A DNA stretch of 24,734 bases, taken from an uncultured Clostridia bacterium (GTDB taxonomy: Bacteria > Bacillota > Clostridia > TANB77 > CAG-508). The position numbers were made by a program, and so were the translations under genes. The notes under the pieces were generated by a model. That model saw only the letters and a program-made list of their open reading frames with translations, was not told where the DNA came from and did not search any database. Shown one piece after another: positions 7,262 through 19,300 of the stretch. Position 1 is the first letter of the stretch. Each line of letters begins with the position of its first letter. The stretch lies in assembly GCA_934167365.1 (NCBI GenBank), contig CAKPKU010000013.1:1-24734 (forward strand), written 5' to 3'.

Positions 7262-7291
7262 AAAAGGCGGACGCGTAAATAAAAACATAAA

Positions 7292-7366
7292 TTTCTTCAT
7301 AAATATCAAAATTGAAAAAATTCTATTTAATAATATAATTTTTTTAATAGATATTTCATGAAGAAA
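7292..7366 (+). promoter_or_regulatory. Long leader hairpin ending at the ribosome binding site
   Basis: Bases 7292-7307 pair with 7350-7366 (16 bp, one bulged G), and 7311-7322 pair with 7337-7348 (12 bp, one G-U pair). The two stems are separated by a small A-rich internal loop. The 3' arm ends inside AAAGGAA (7364-7370), the ribosome binding site of the giant gene. This could hide the site, protect the mRNA 5' region, or bind a regulator. Confidence 0.65.
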
Positions 7367-7377
7367 GGAAAGTGAAT

Positions 7378-10300
7378 ATGAAAGTGTTTAGTCTACTAAA
7401 AAATAAATATTTAAAAATATTAATGATTACTTGTATTTTTTTAATAGCAGTATGCTCTACATTTTTTTGGGCATATTCTAGATATGTACTAAAAGATCAG
7501 GAACAAGTTGAAATATATTATAAAAGCGGAACTATTGATGAATCAAAAATAACTTTAAATCCAACAACTTGGACTAATGGGAATGTATCTGTAAGTATAT
7601 CTAATACAAATGATGGAGTAATACAATATAAAATAAGTGAAAGTGGAGAATGGAAAGAATATACAGGTATATTTGAAGTAGAAGAAAATACTACATTATA
7701 TGTTAGAAAAGTATATGGAACACAAACAATGCCAGAAACTAAAAAGGTCATTTCTAATATAGATAAAGTAGCACCTATTATTGAAAAAAACGGAAATCCA
7801 AGTAAGACTGAAGTAAATAAAGATGATAGTTTTACAATTCCTATCAAAATAACAGACTCAGCAAGTGGAATTAATAGTGGAGACTTTACAGAATCAGATA
7901 TAGTAGTTAAAGTGGACGGAAAAATATCAACTACATCAGCAAAAAGTTTAAAATATAATAATGTAAAAGATGGAGTATATAGTTATACACTAACACTATC
8001 AGGTATTGAAGAAAATGGAGATATAGTATTAGAAATACCAGAAAAATCAGTTTCAGATATAGCAGGGAATTATAATGTAAAAACTGAATTAAATACAGGT
8101 GTAAAAGTAGCAAATACATATACAGTTACTTTAGATAATCAAAATGCAACAACAATAGGGACAGTAGCAATTTATGAAAAGTATGGTGTGGGAATATATA
8201 AAGAGAGCTCTTGTACAAATGCAATGACAAGTACAGCAAATGGAATAACAAAACCAGAAAGAAAATATACAGTAACATATGATGCAAACGGAGGAACAGT
8301 AACTACACAATCAGCAACATCTGTATATACATTTGGAGGATATTACACAGAAACAAATGGTAGTGGAACACAAATGATAAATGCTAATGGATTTATTACA
8401 ACAAACTTTACAAATACAAAATACACAGCAAATGCAACAATATATGCAAAATGGACACCAGGAACAGTATCAACAAATACACCAACAAGACCAGGATATA
8501 CATTTACAGGATGGTATGATGCCGCAGAAGGTGGAAATTTAGTAATAGAAGCTGGAAAGACATATACACCGACAGAAAATAAAACAGTATATGCTCACTG
8601 GTCTGTAAATACATATACAATAACATTAAATAATCAAAATGCAACAACAGCAGGAAGTACAGCGGTATATGAAAAATATGGTGATGGAATATACAAAGAA
8701 AATATATGTACAAATGCAATGACAGAAACAGAAAATGCAATAACAAAACCAGAGCGAAAATATACAATAACATATGATGCAAATGGAGGATTTGTAACAA
8801 ATAAATCAGCAACAGCAACATATACATTTGGAGGATATTATACAGAAACAAATGGTAGTGGAACACAAATGATAAATACTGATGGATTTATTACTACAAA
8901 TTTTACAAATACAAAATACACAGCAGATGCAACAATATATGCAAAATGGACACCAGTAAGTGTGACATTACAAACACCATCAAGAGCAGGATATACATTT
9001 GGTGGTTGGTATAAGGAGAAAGATTATACAAATAAAATAGGAGATGCTTCAGAATCATATACACCAAATTCAGATATAACAGTATATGCAAAATGGGTTC
9101 TAAATAATTATAATATAAGCTATGATTTAGCAGGAGGAACGGTATCAACATCAAATCCAACAAGTTACAATATAACAAGTTCAGATATAACATTAAATAA
9201 TCCAACAAGAACAGGATATACGTTTAATGGTTGGACGGAGCAAATAGTAAATTTGAAATGGTCAAAAGGATTCATTAATTTTGCAAGTGGTGAAGTTGAT
9301 TATTATGCAGGATATCCAAACTCATATTATACAGATTTTGTTTATTTAGAAAAAGGAAAAAAATATACATTAGGAGGATATGGATCATATAGAGGATTTA
9401 GATATAGAGCTTATGATACCAACTTACAGTATTTAGGTAATGTTTCTACAACACAAGAATATACACCAAGTTCAGATTGCTATGTGCGAATTTTGTATTA
9501 TGAAACATCTACTGAAGAACAAAGAACAAGTACAATTTTAACAAGTGGAACTAAAGATAAAACTGAAATTATACAACAAGGATCTACTGGTGATAGAAAA
9601 TATAGTGCAAATTGGATATCAAATATTTATACAATAACACTAAATAATCAAAATGCAACAACAGCAGGAAGTACAGCAATATATGAAAAATACGGTATAG
9701 GAATATATAAGGAAAATGCATGTACAAATGCAATGACAGAAACAGCAAACGCAATAACAAAACCAGAGCGAAAATATACAGTAACATATGATGCAAACGG
9801 AGGAACAGTAACAACAAAATCATCAACAGCAATATATACATTTGGAGGATATTACACAGAAACAAATGGTAGTGGAACACAAATGATAAATGCTAATGGA
9901 TTTATTACAACAAACTTTACAAATACAAAATACACAGCAAATGCAACAATATATGCAAAATGGACAGCAGGAACAGTTTCAGTAAATACACCAACAAGAG
10001 AAGGTTATACTTTCGCAGGATGGTATGATGCAGAAGAAGGTGGAAACTTAGTAATAGAAGCAGGGAAAACATATACACCAACAGCAGATAAAACAGTATA
10101 TGCACATTGGACAGCAAATACATATGCAATTGCATACAATAAAGGAGATGCAACAGGGGGAACATTACCAAGTAACCAAACAGCAACATATAACAGTAAT
10201 TTAACATTAGGTGCAAATAACATGACAAAAAATGCAACATCAAATGGATATACAATAACATATGCAAATGGAACAGCAACATCAGGAACATTACCAACAA

Positions 10301-13300
10301 CTCAAACACAAACAATATCATATACAGCAAATGGATGGGCAACAAGTTCAAATGGAGCAAAAGTATATGAAAGCTCTCAAGCATTTACACCATATAAATT
10401 AACAAAGGGATTAACATTATATCCATCATGGACAAGTAAAAGAGATGAAGTAACACTAGAAACAAATAGTATGACAAAAAGCAATACAAATTTGGGAACA
10501 GTAACATTTAATTATAATGGAAGTGGAGTAGCAAATACAACAAGCACAGCATACACAACATATACAGCAAATGGATGGACAACAACAAGTGGAAGTCAAA
10601 CAGCAACATATACAAATGGTCAGAATATAACACCAGAAGAAAATATCACATTATATCCATGTTTCAAGCAAATAGCAAATAGTGCAGTATTCCCAACAAA
10701 TCCAACAAGAACAGGATATAGTTTTGCAGGATGGTATACAGAAGCAGTAGGAGGAACACAAGTAACAAGCTATACAGGAACAAGTGCAGTAACATATTAT
10801 GCACATTGGATACCAATTACATATGGAATAACATATGCTAAAGGAGATGCAACAGGAGGAATCGTACCAGATAAACAAACAGCAGACTATGGTAGTGATA
10901 TAACATTAGCAACAAATAGCATGACAAAAAATACAACATCAAATGGATATACAATAACATATGCAAATGGAACAGCAACATCAGGAACATTGCCAACAAA
11001 ACAAACACAAACAATATCATATACAGCAAATGGATGGGCAACAAGTTTAAATGGAGAAAGAGCATACACAAGTGGACAAACAATTAAGTATACATTTTCA
11101 GAAGGAATAATATTGTATCCATCATGGACGAGTACAAGAAATGAAGTAACATTAGGAACAAATAGTATGAAAAAAAATAATACAAATTTGGGAACAGTAA
11201 CATTTAATTATAATGGAAGTGGAAAATCGAGCACAACAAGTACAGCATATATATCATATAAAGCAAATGGATGGTCAGAAACAAGTGAAAGTCAAACAGT
11301 AAAATATACAAATGGACAAAAAATAACGCCAACAAAGGACGTGACATTATATCCATATTTTGATCAAACAGTAAATAGTGCAGTATTCCCAACAGCAACA
11401 AGGACAGGATATGCATTTAAAGGATGGTATACAGAAGCTGAAGGAGGAACACAAGTAACAAACTATACAGATGCAAGCAATGTAACATTATATGCACATT
11501 GGGAAGGAAACAAATACGATATAATATACAACAATGGAGATGCAACAGGAGGAATATTACCATCTAAAGATCAAGCAACATTTGGTGTTAACTTTACATT
11601 AGCGGCAAATAACATGGAAAAAAACTCAACAGCAAACGGATATACAATAACATATGTAAATGGAACAGCAACATCAGGAACATTGCCAACAAATCAAACA
11701 CAAACAATATCATATATAGCAAATGGATGGTCAACAAGTCTAAATGGAGTAAAAATATATGAAAGTTCTAAAACATTTACTCCATATAATTTTACAAATG
11801 GATTAACATTATATCCATCATGGAGAAGCATAAGAGATAATGTAAAATTGGGAACAAATAGTATGGTAAAAGATAATACTGATTTAGGAACAGTAACATT
11901 TGATTATAATGGAAGTGGAGCTGAAAATACAACAAGCAAGGCATATACAACATATACAGCAGCTGGTTGGGTAACGATGGGTGGAAGCTCATCAGTAAGT
12001 TACTCAAATGGTCAAGAATTATATTTATCAGAAAATATAACATTAGCTCCATGGTTTAAACAAACAGCAAATAGCGCAACATTCCCTACAAATCCAACAA
12101 GGGTAGGATATACATTCGCAGGATGGTATACAGAACGAGTTGGAGGAACAAGAGTAACAAGTTATACACTAGCAGGTCCAGTAACATATTATGCACATTG
12201 GACACCTGTTGTATATACAATAAGTTTAGATAATCAAAAAGCAACAATAGCAGGAAGTACAGCAGTATATGAAAAATACAACACAGGAATATACAAAGAA
12301 AGCGAATGTATAAATGCAATGACTGAAACAACAAATGCAATAGCAAAACCAATAAGAAAATACACAGTAACATTTGATGCAAATGGAGGAAAAGTAACAA
12401 CACAATCAGCAACGGCAACATACACATTTGGAGGATATTATACGGCAACAAATGGTAGTGGAACTCAATTAATAAATGAGAATGGATTTGTAATAACAAA
12501 CTTTGCAAATACAAAATATACAGCAAATGCAACAATATATGCAAAATGGACAGGAGGAACATTATCAGCAAATACACCAACAAGAGAGGGATATACATTT
12601 GCAGGATGGTATGATGCAGCAACAGGAGGAAATTTAGTAATTGCAGTAGGAAAAACATATACACCAACAGCAAATAAAACAGTATACGCACATTGGCAAA
12701 TAAATACATACGAAATAGTATATAATAATGGAGATGCGACAGGAGGAACATTACCAAGTAATCAAACAGCAACATATAACAGTAATTTAACATTAGGTGC
12801 GAATAACATGACAAAAAATGCAACATCAAATGGATATACAATAACATATGCAAATGGAACAGCAACATCAGGAACATTACCAACAACTCAAACACAAACA
12901 ATATCATATACAGCAAATGGATGGGCAACAAGTTCAAATGGAGCAAAAGTATATGAAAGCTCTCAAGCATTTACACCATATAAATTGACAAAAGGATTAA
13001 CATTATATCCATCATGGACAAGTACGAGAAATGAAGTAACATTAGGAACAAATAGTATGGCAAAAAGCAATACAAATTTAGGAACAGTAACATTTAATTA
13101 TAATGTAAATGGAACAGTAAATACAACAAGCACAGCATATACAACATATACAGCAAATGGATGGACAACAACAAGTGGAAGTCAAACAGCAACATATACA
13201 AATGGTCAGAAGATAACACCAACAGTAAATATGACATTATATCCATGTTTCAAACAAACAGCAAATAGTGCAGTATTCCCAACAAATCCAACAAGAACAG

Positions 13301-16300
13301 GATATACATTTGCAGGTTGGTATACAGAAGCAGTAGGAGGAACACAGGTAACAAGTTATACAGGAGCAAGTGCAGTAACATATTATGCGCATTGGACAGC
13401 AAATACATATACAATAACATTAAATAATCAAAATGCAACAACAGCAGGAAGTACAGCAGTATATGAAAAATACAACACAGGAATATACAAAGAAAGTGAA
13501 TGTACAAATGTAATGACTGAAACAACAAACGCAATAACAAAACCAGAAAGAAAGTATACAATAACATATAATGCAAATGGAGGAACAGTAACAACACAAT
13601 CAGCAACAGCAACATACACATTTGGAGGATATTATACAGCAACAAATGGTAGTGGAACACAAATGATAGGTACTAATGGATTTATTACAACAAACTTCAC
13701 AAATACAAAATATACAGCAGATACAACAATATATGCAAAATGGACACCAGGAACAGTATCAGCAAATACTCCAATAAGAACAGGATACACATTCGCAGGT
13801 TGGTATGATGCAGCAGAGGGTGGAAATTTAGTAATAGCACCTGGAAAAGTATATACACCAACAGCAAATAAAACAGTGTATGCACATTGGTCAGAAGGAA
13901 ACGTATATACAATAGAGCTAAATAATCAAAATGCAACAACAGCAGGAAGTACAGCTGTATACGAAAAATATGAAAATGGTATATATAAAGAAGATAGTTG
14001 TACAAATAAAATGACAACAACAACAAACGCAATAACAAAACCAGAGCGAAAATATATTGTAACATATAATGCAAACGGTGGAAATACAGAAACTGAATCA
14101 GCAACAGCATCATATACATTTGGAGGATATTACACAGAAACAAATGGTAGTGGAACACAAATGATAAATGCTAATGGATTTATTACAACAAACTTTACAA
14201 ATACAAAATATACAGCAAATGCAACAATATATGCAAAGTGGACAGAAACAGGAGTAACATTACCAACAGCAACAAGAGCTGGATATACATTTAAAGGATG
14301 GGCAACAACAAATACTGCAACTGAAAGTGAATATACAGCAGGAGATCAATATATTCCAAAAGCGGAAATAACTTTATATGCAGTATGGGTAGATGATATA
14401 GCACCAACAAAACCAGTAATCACAAATTCAAGTAATGGAAAATGGACTAATTCAAATGTTAAAATAACAATTAAAGCAACAGATGAAGGTTCAGGAATTA
14501 AAGAATATCAATGGTACGAAAATGGAAGTTGGACAACAAGAGCTCTAACAACAACAAATGGTGTTGGAACTATTACATATACAGCAAATAGAAATGCAAC
14601 AATAAAATTTAGAGCAGTAGATAACATGGGAAATATTTCAGAAGAAGCTACAACTGAAGTGAAGATAGATAAAACTGTACCAACAGTTAAGGTAACAATG
14701 TTTGATTATAATACATTTACATGGACTGCAAGTGATACAGTAGGTATAACAGCATATGCAATAACAACATCAAGTACAACACCAACAAGTTGGACAACTA
14801 CTGGAACATTAACAAGTGGAACACAAGATATTGACTCAAATACAGCATATACATATTATGTATGGGCAAAAGATGAAGCAGGTAATATAACAAATGGAAC
14901 AATTACTTCATATAAGATAACAAAAATTCAAGGAACTGGAACAACTTTAACAATAAAAGAAAATAGTTCATCAGGTGTAGACTTAGGAACAACATGTGTG
15001 TTATCAGGAACAACATTATATATTGCAGCAAATTTAAATGCTGGATATACATCATTAGAATTGACTGTGGGAGGCGAAACATTTACAAGTGGAACAACAA
15101 CAACTATAACAGGAGCAACAACAATAGTAACAACAGCAGAAACAGGAGTATATACAGTAACACTAAACAATCAAGGTGCAACAATAGCAGGAAGCACAGC
15201 AGTATATGAAAAATATAATACAGGAGTTTATAAAGAGAATAGTTGTACAAATAAAATGACAGAAACAGCAAATTCAATAATAAAACCTCAAAGACAATAT
15301 ACAGTAACATATGAAGCAAGCGAGGGAACAGTAACAACAAAATCATCAACAGCAATATATACATTTGGAGGATATTACACAGAAACAAATGGTAGTGGAA
15401 CACAAATGATAAATGCTAATGGATTTATTACAACAAACTTTACAAATACAAAATACACAGCAAATGCAACAATATATGCAAAATGGACAGCAGGAACAGT
15501 TTCAGTAAATACACCAACAAGAGAAGGTTATACTTTCGCAGGATGGTATGATGCAGAAGAAGGTGGAAACTTAGTAATAGAAGCAGGGAAAACATATACA
15601 CCAACAGCAGATAAAACAGTATATGCACATTGGACAGCAAATACATATGCAATTGCATACAATAAAGGAGATGCAACAGGGGGAACATTACCAAGTAACC
15701 AAACAGCAACATATAACAGTAATTTAACATTAGGTGCAAATAACATGACAAAAAATGCAACATCAAATGGATATACAATAACATATGCAAATGGAACAGC
15801 AACATCAGGAACATTACCAACAACTCAAACACAAACAATATCATATACAGCAAATGGATGGGCAACAAGTTCAAATGGAGCAAAAGTATATGAAAGTTCT
15901 CAAGCATTTACACCATATAAATTAACAAAGGAATTAACATTATATCCATCATGGACAAGTAAAAGAAATGAAGTAACACTAGGAACAAATAGTATGGCAA
16001 AAAGCAATACAGATTTGGGAACAGTAACATTTAATTATAATGGAAGTGGAAAGTCAGATACAACAAGTACAGGATATACAACATATGTAGCAAATGGATG
16101 GACAACAATAAGTGGAAGTCAAACAGCAACATATACAGATGGTCAGAAGATAACACCAGAAGAAAATATTACATTATATCCAAGCTTTAAGCAAACAGCA
16201 CACAGTGCAACATTCCCAACAAATCCAACAAGAACAGGATATACATTTGCAGGATGGTATACAGAAGCAGAAGGTGGAACAAAGGTTACAAGTTATACAG

Positions 16301-19300
16301 GAACAAGTGATATAACATATTATGCACATTGGACACCAAATATATATAAAATAACATTAGATAATATGGGAGCAACAAAAGCAGGAAGTACAGCAGTATA
16401 TGAAAGATATAATGATGGTATATATCTTGAAGAAAGTTGTATAAATAAAATGACAGCAACTGAAAATCCAATAATAAAACCAGAGAAAAAATATACAGTA
16501 ACATATAATGCAAATGGTGGAACTGTCGAAACAGAAACAGCAATAGCTGAATATATATTTGAGGGATATATAACTCATATTTCTGGTATAAATGCAATGC
16601 AAATGATAGATCAAAATGGATATATAACATCATACTTCGCAAATACATACACACAAGAGGGAACATTACCTGCAGATTGGACACCAAAAGGTGTGATTTT
16701 ACCAACAGCAACTAAAGCTAATTATGTATTAAAAGGATGGGCAACAACTCCTAATGCAACATCAGTAGAATATAAAATAGGAGATAAATATATTCCAAGT
16801 GAAGATACAACATTATATGCAGTATGGGAAGAAGCAGTAGCAAGCATAAATAACACAACATATTATGAAACTTTAGAAGAAGCAATTAATACTGCACAAA
16901 CAGGTGACACTGTATATGCATTAAAGCAAATAACAGAAACTGTAAATTTAATAATTCCGGAAGAAAAAGACATAACATTAGATACAAATGGAAAAACAAT
17001 AACATTTGAAGAAGCAACATTAACAAATAATGGAACATTAACAATAGCAGGAGATGGAACAATAACAACATCATCAGCAGTGAACTTGATAACAAATGCA
17101 GGAACATTAAATGTAACAAGTACAGGAATAATAAGTAATACAAACACAGGAACATATGCAACAATAATGAATACAGGTACAGTAAATAAAACTGGAAGTG
17201 GAACAATAACTTCAAACTGTGCAAACTCAAGCAGTATAGCAACAATATATGGTGGAAATGTAAAAATAACAGATGGAACAGTAAGTGCAACAACAGGAAC
17301 AGCAGTTAGAGTTTCAGGAACATTTGAAATAACAGGAGGAACAGTTTCAACAACAGGAGCAATGGGTGTTTATTGTAATGGATCTTCAGCAAGCGTATCT
17401 GGATCAAGTACAAAAATACAAAAATCTGGAACATCAGGAGGATCATGTTTCCAATATAATGGAACTGGAACAGCAACAATTTCAGGTGGAACAATAAGTG
17501 TAGGAACAGATAGTGGTTCAAATGCAGTATATAATGGTTCAGCAGGAATTATAAAAATAACAGGGGGAACAATAGAACAAAAAGGTACAGGACATACAAT
17601 AACAAATAGCACAACAGGTACATTAGAAGTAACAGGAGGAACAATAACTTCAGCAGGAAATTCAGGAATAATCAACTCATCAACAGGAACAATAAAAGTA
17701 ACAGGTTCATCAGCAAAAGTAACAGGATCTGCTTTTGGAGTAGACGCTAGAAAAGGAACAGCAATAATAACAGCAGGAACAGTAAGTGCAACAGCAGGAA
17801 TAGGAACAAGTGTAAATGGAGGAACATTAACAATAGGAACAAAAGGAGGAACTCCAAGCACAACAGTACCAAGTGTAACAGGTACAACATATGGTGTATT
17901 AGCAACATCAGGAACATTTAACTTCTATGATGGTGTAATAAAAGGTGCAGATGGTCAATCAATTTCAGGAACTGTTTCAGCAGTTGAAACAAATTATGCA
18001 ATTGTAAAATCAACTTCAAATGGAATTGAAAGTGCAACATTACAAGCATCAAACTATAGAAATGAAACAACATTATTAGGATATACAACATTACAAAATG
18101 CGGTAAATGATTCAGCTAGTGGAACTAAAGTATTAGTATTAAAAGGAATATCAGATAGTTCAACTGTAACAGTTGACTCAGCAAAAACAATAGAAATAAA
18201 CACTAATGGAAAAACAACAACATTAAGTTCAACATTAACAAATAATGGAACATTGACAATATCAGGAGCAGGAACAATAACAACATCATCAGCAGTGAAC
18301 TTGATAACAAATGCAGGAACATTAAATGTAACAAGTACAGGAACAATAAGTAATACAAATACAGGAGCATATGCAGCAATAATGAATACAGGAACAGTAA
18401 ATAAAACTGGAAGTGGAACAGTATCAGCAAAATGTTCAAGTTCAAGTAGTGTGGCAACAATATATGGTGGAAACTTAAAAATAACAGCAGGAACAGTAAG
18501 TGCAACAACAGGAACAGCAGTTAGAGTTTCAGGAACATTTGAAATAACAGGAGGAACAGTTTCAACAACAGGAGCAATGGGTGTTTATTGTAATGGATCT
18601 TCAGCAAGCGTATCTGGATCAAGTACAAAAATACAAAAATCTGGAACATCAGGAGGATCATGTTTCCAATATAATGGAACTGGAACAGCAACAATTTCAG
18701 GTGGAACAATAAGTGTAGGAACAGATAGTGGTTCAAATGCAGTATATAATGGTTCAGCAGGAATTATAAAAATAACAGGGGGAACAATAGAACAAAAAGG
18801 TACAGGACATACAATAACAAATAGCACAACAGGTACATTAGAAGTAACAGGAGGAACAATAACTTCAGCAGGAAATTCAGGAATAATCAACTCATCAACA
18901 GGAACAATAAAAGTAACAGGTTCATCAGCAAAAGTAACAGGATCTGCTTTTGGAGTAGACGCTAGAAAAGGAACAGCAATAATAACAGCAGGAACAGTAA
19001 GTGCAACAGCAGGAATAGGAACAAGTGTAAATGGAGGAACATTAACAATAGGAACAAAAGGAGGAACTCCAAGCACAACAGTACCAAGTGTAACAGGTAC
19101 AACATATGGTGTATTAGCAACATCAGGAACATTTAACTTCTATGATGGTGTAATAAAAGGTGCAGATGGTCAATCAATTTCAGGAACTGTTTCAGCAGTT
19201 GAATCAGGTTATGGAATTAATAAAAAGACATCTAATAGTATAGAATCAGCTATTTTAGTAAAGGCAAATTACTTAAATACAACATCTAATTCATATTATG

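Larger units (their letters stand above)
8113..14388 (+). repeat. First block of InlB-type (Flg_new) repeats
   Basis: About twenty-five units recur, ending in TIYAKW, TVYAHW, LYPSW, LYPCF or YYAHW. Several larger patterns alternate, so the array grew by duplication of multi-unit blocks. One long unit type begins YTITLNNQNATTAGS and carries a single Cys in a CTNAMT-like motif. The bases 10161-10440 recur at 12747-13026 (offset 2586) with only a few, mostly silent, differences. Confidence 0.85.

Noticed and set aside
7372..7374. GTG start for the giant gene
   Set aside because: It is one base from the ribosome binding site; ATG 7378 is correctly spaced.
14994..15209. Small + strand frame inside the giant gene
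   Set aside because: It is out of frame within an Ig-like/repeat part, is Asn/Arg/Ser low-complexity and has no ribosome binding site.
16524..16530. TGTCGAA inside the giant gene
   Set aside because: It is within coding sequence (GTV-E-T context) far from a promoter, so it is probably chance.
8113..16827. Regular repeats as a possible CRISPR array
   Set aside because: They are in-frame protein repeats without short identical direct repeats and unique spacers.
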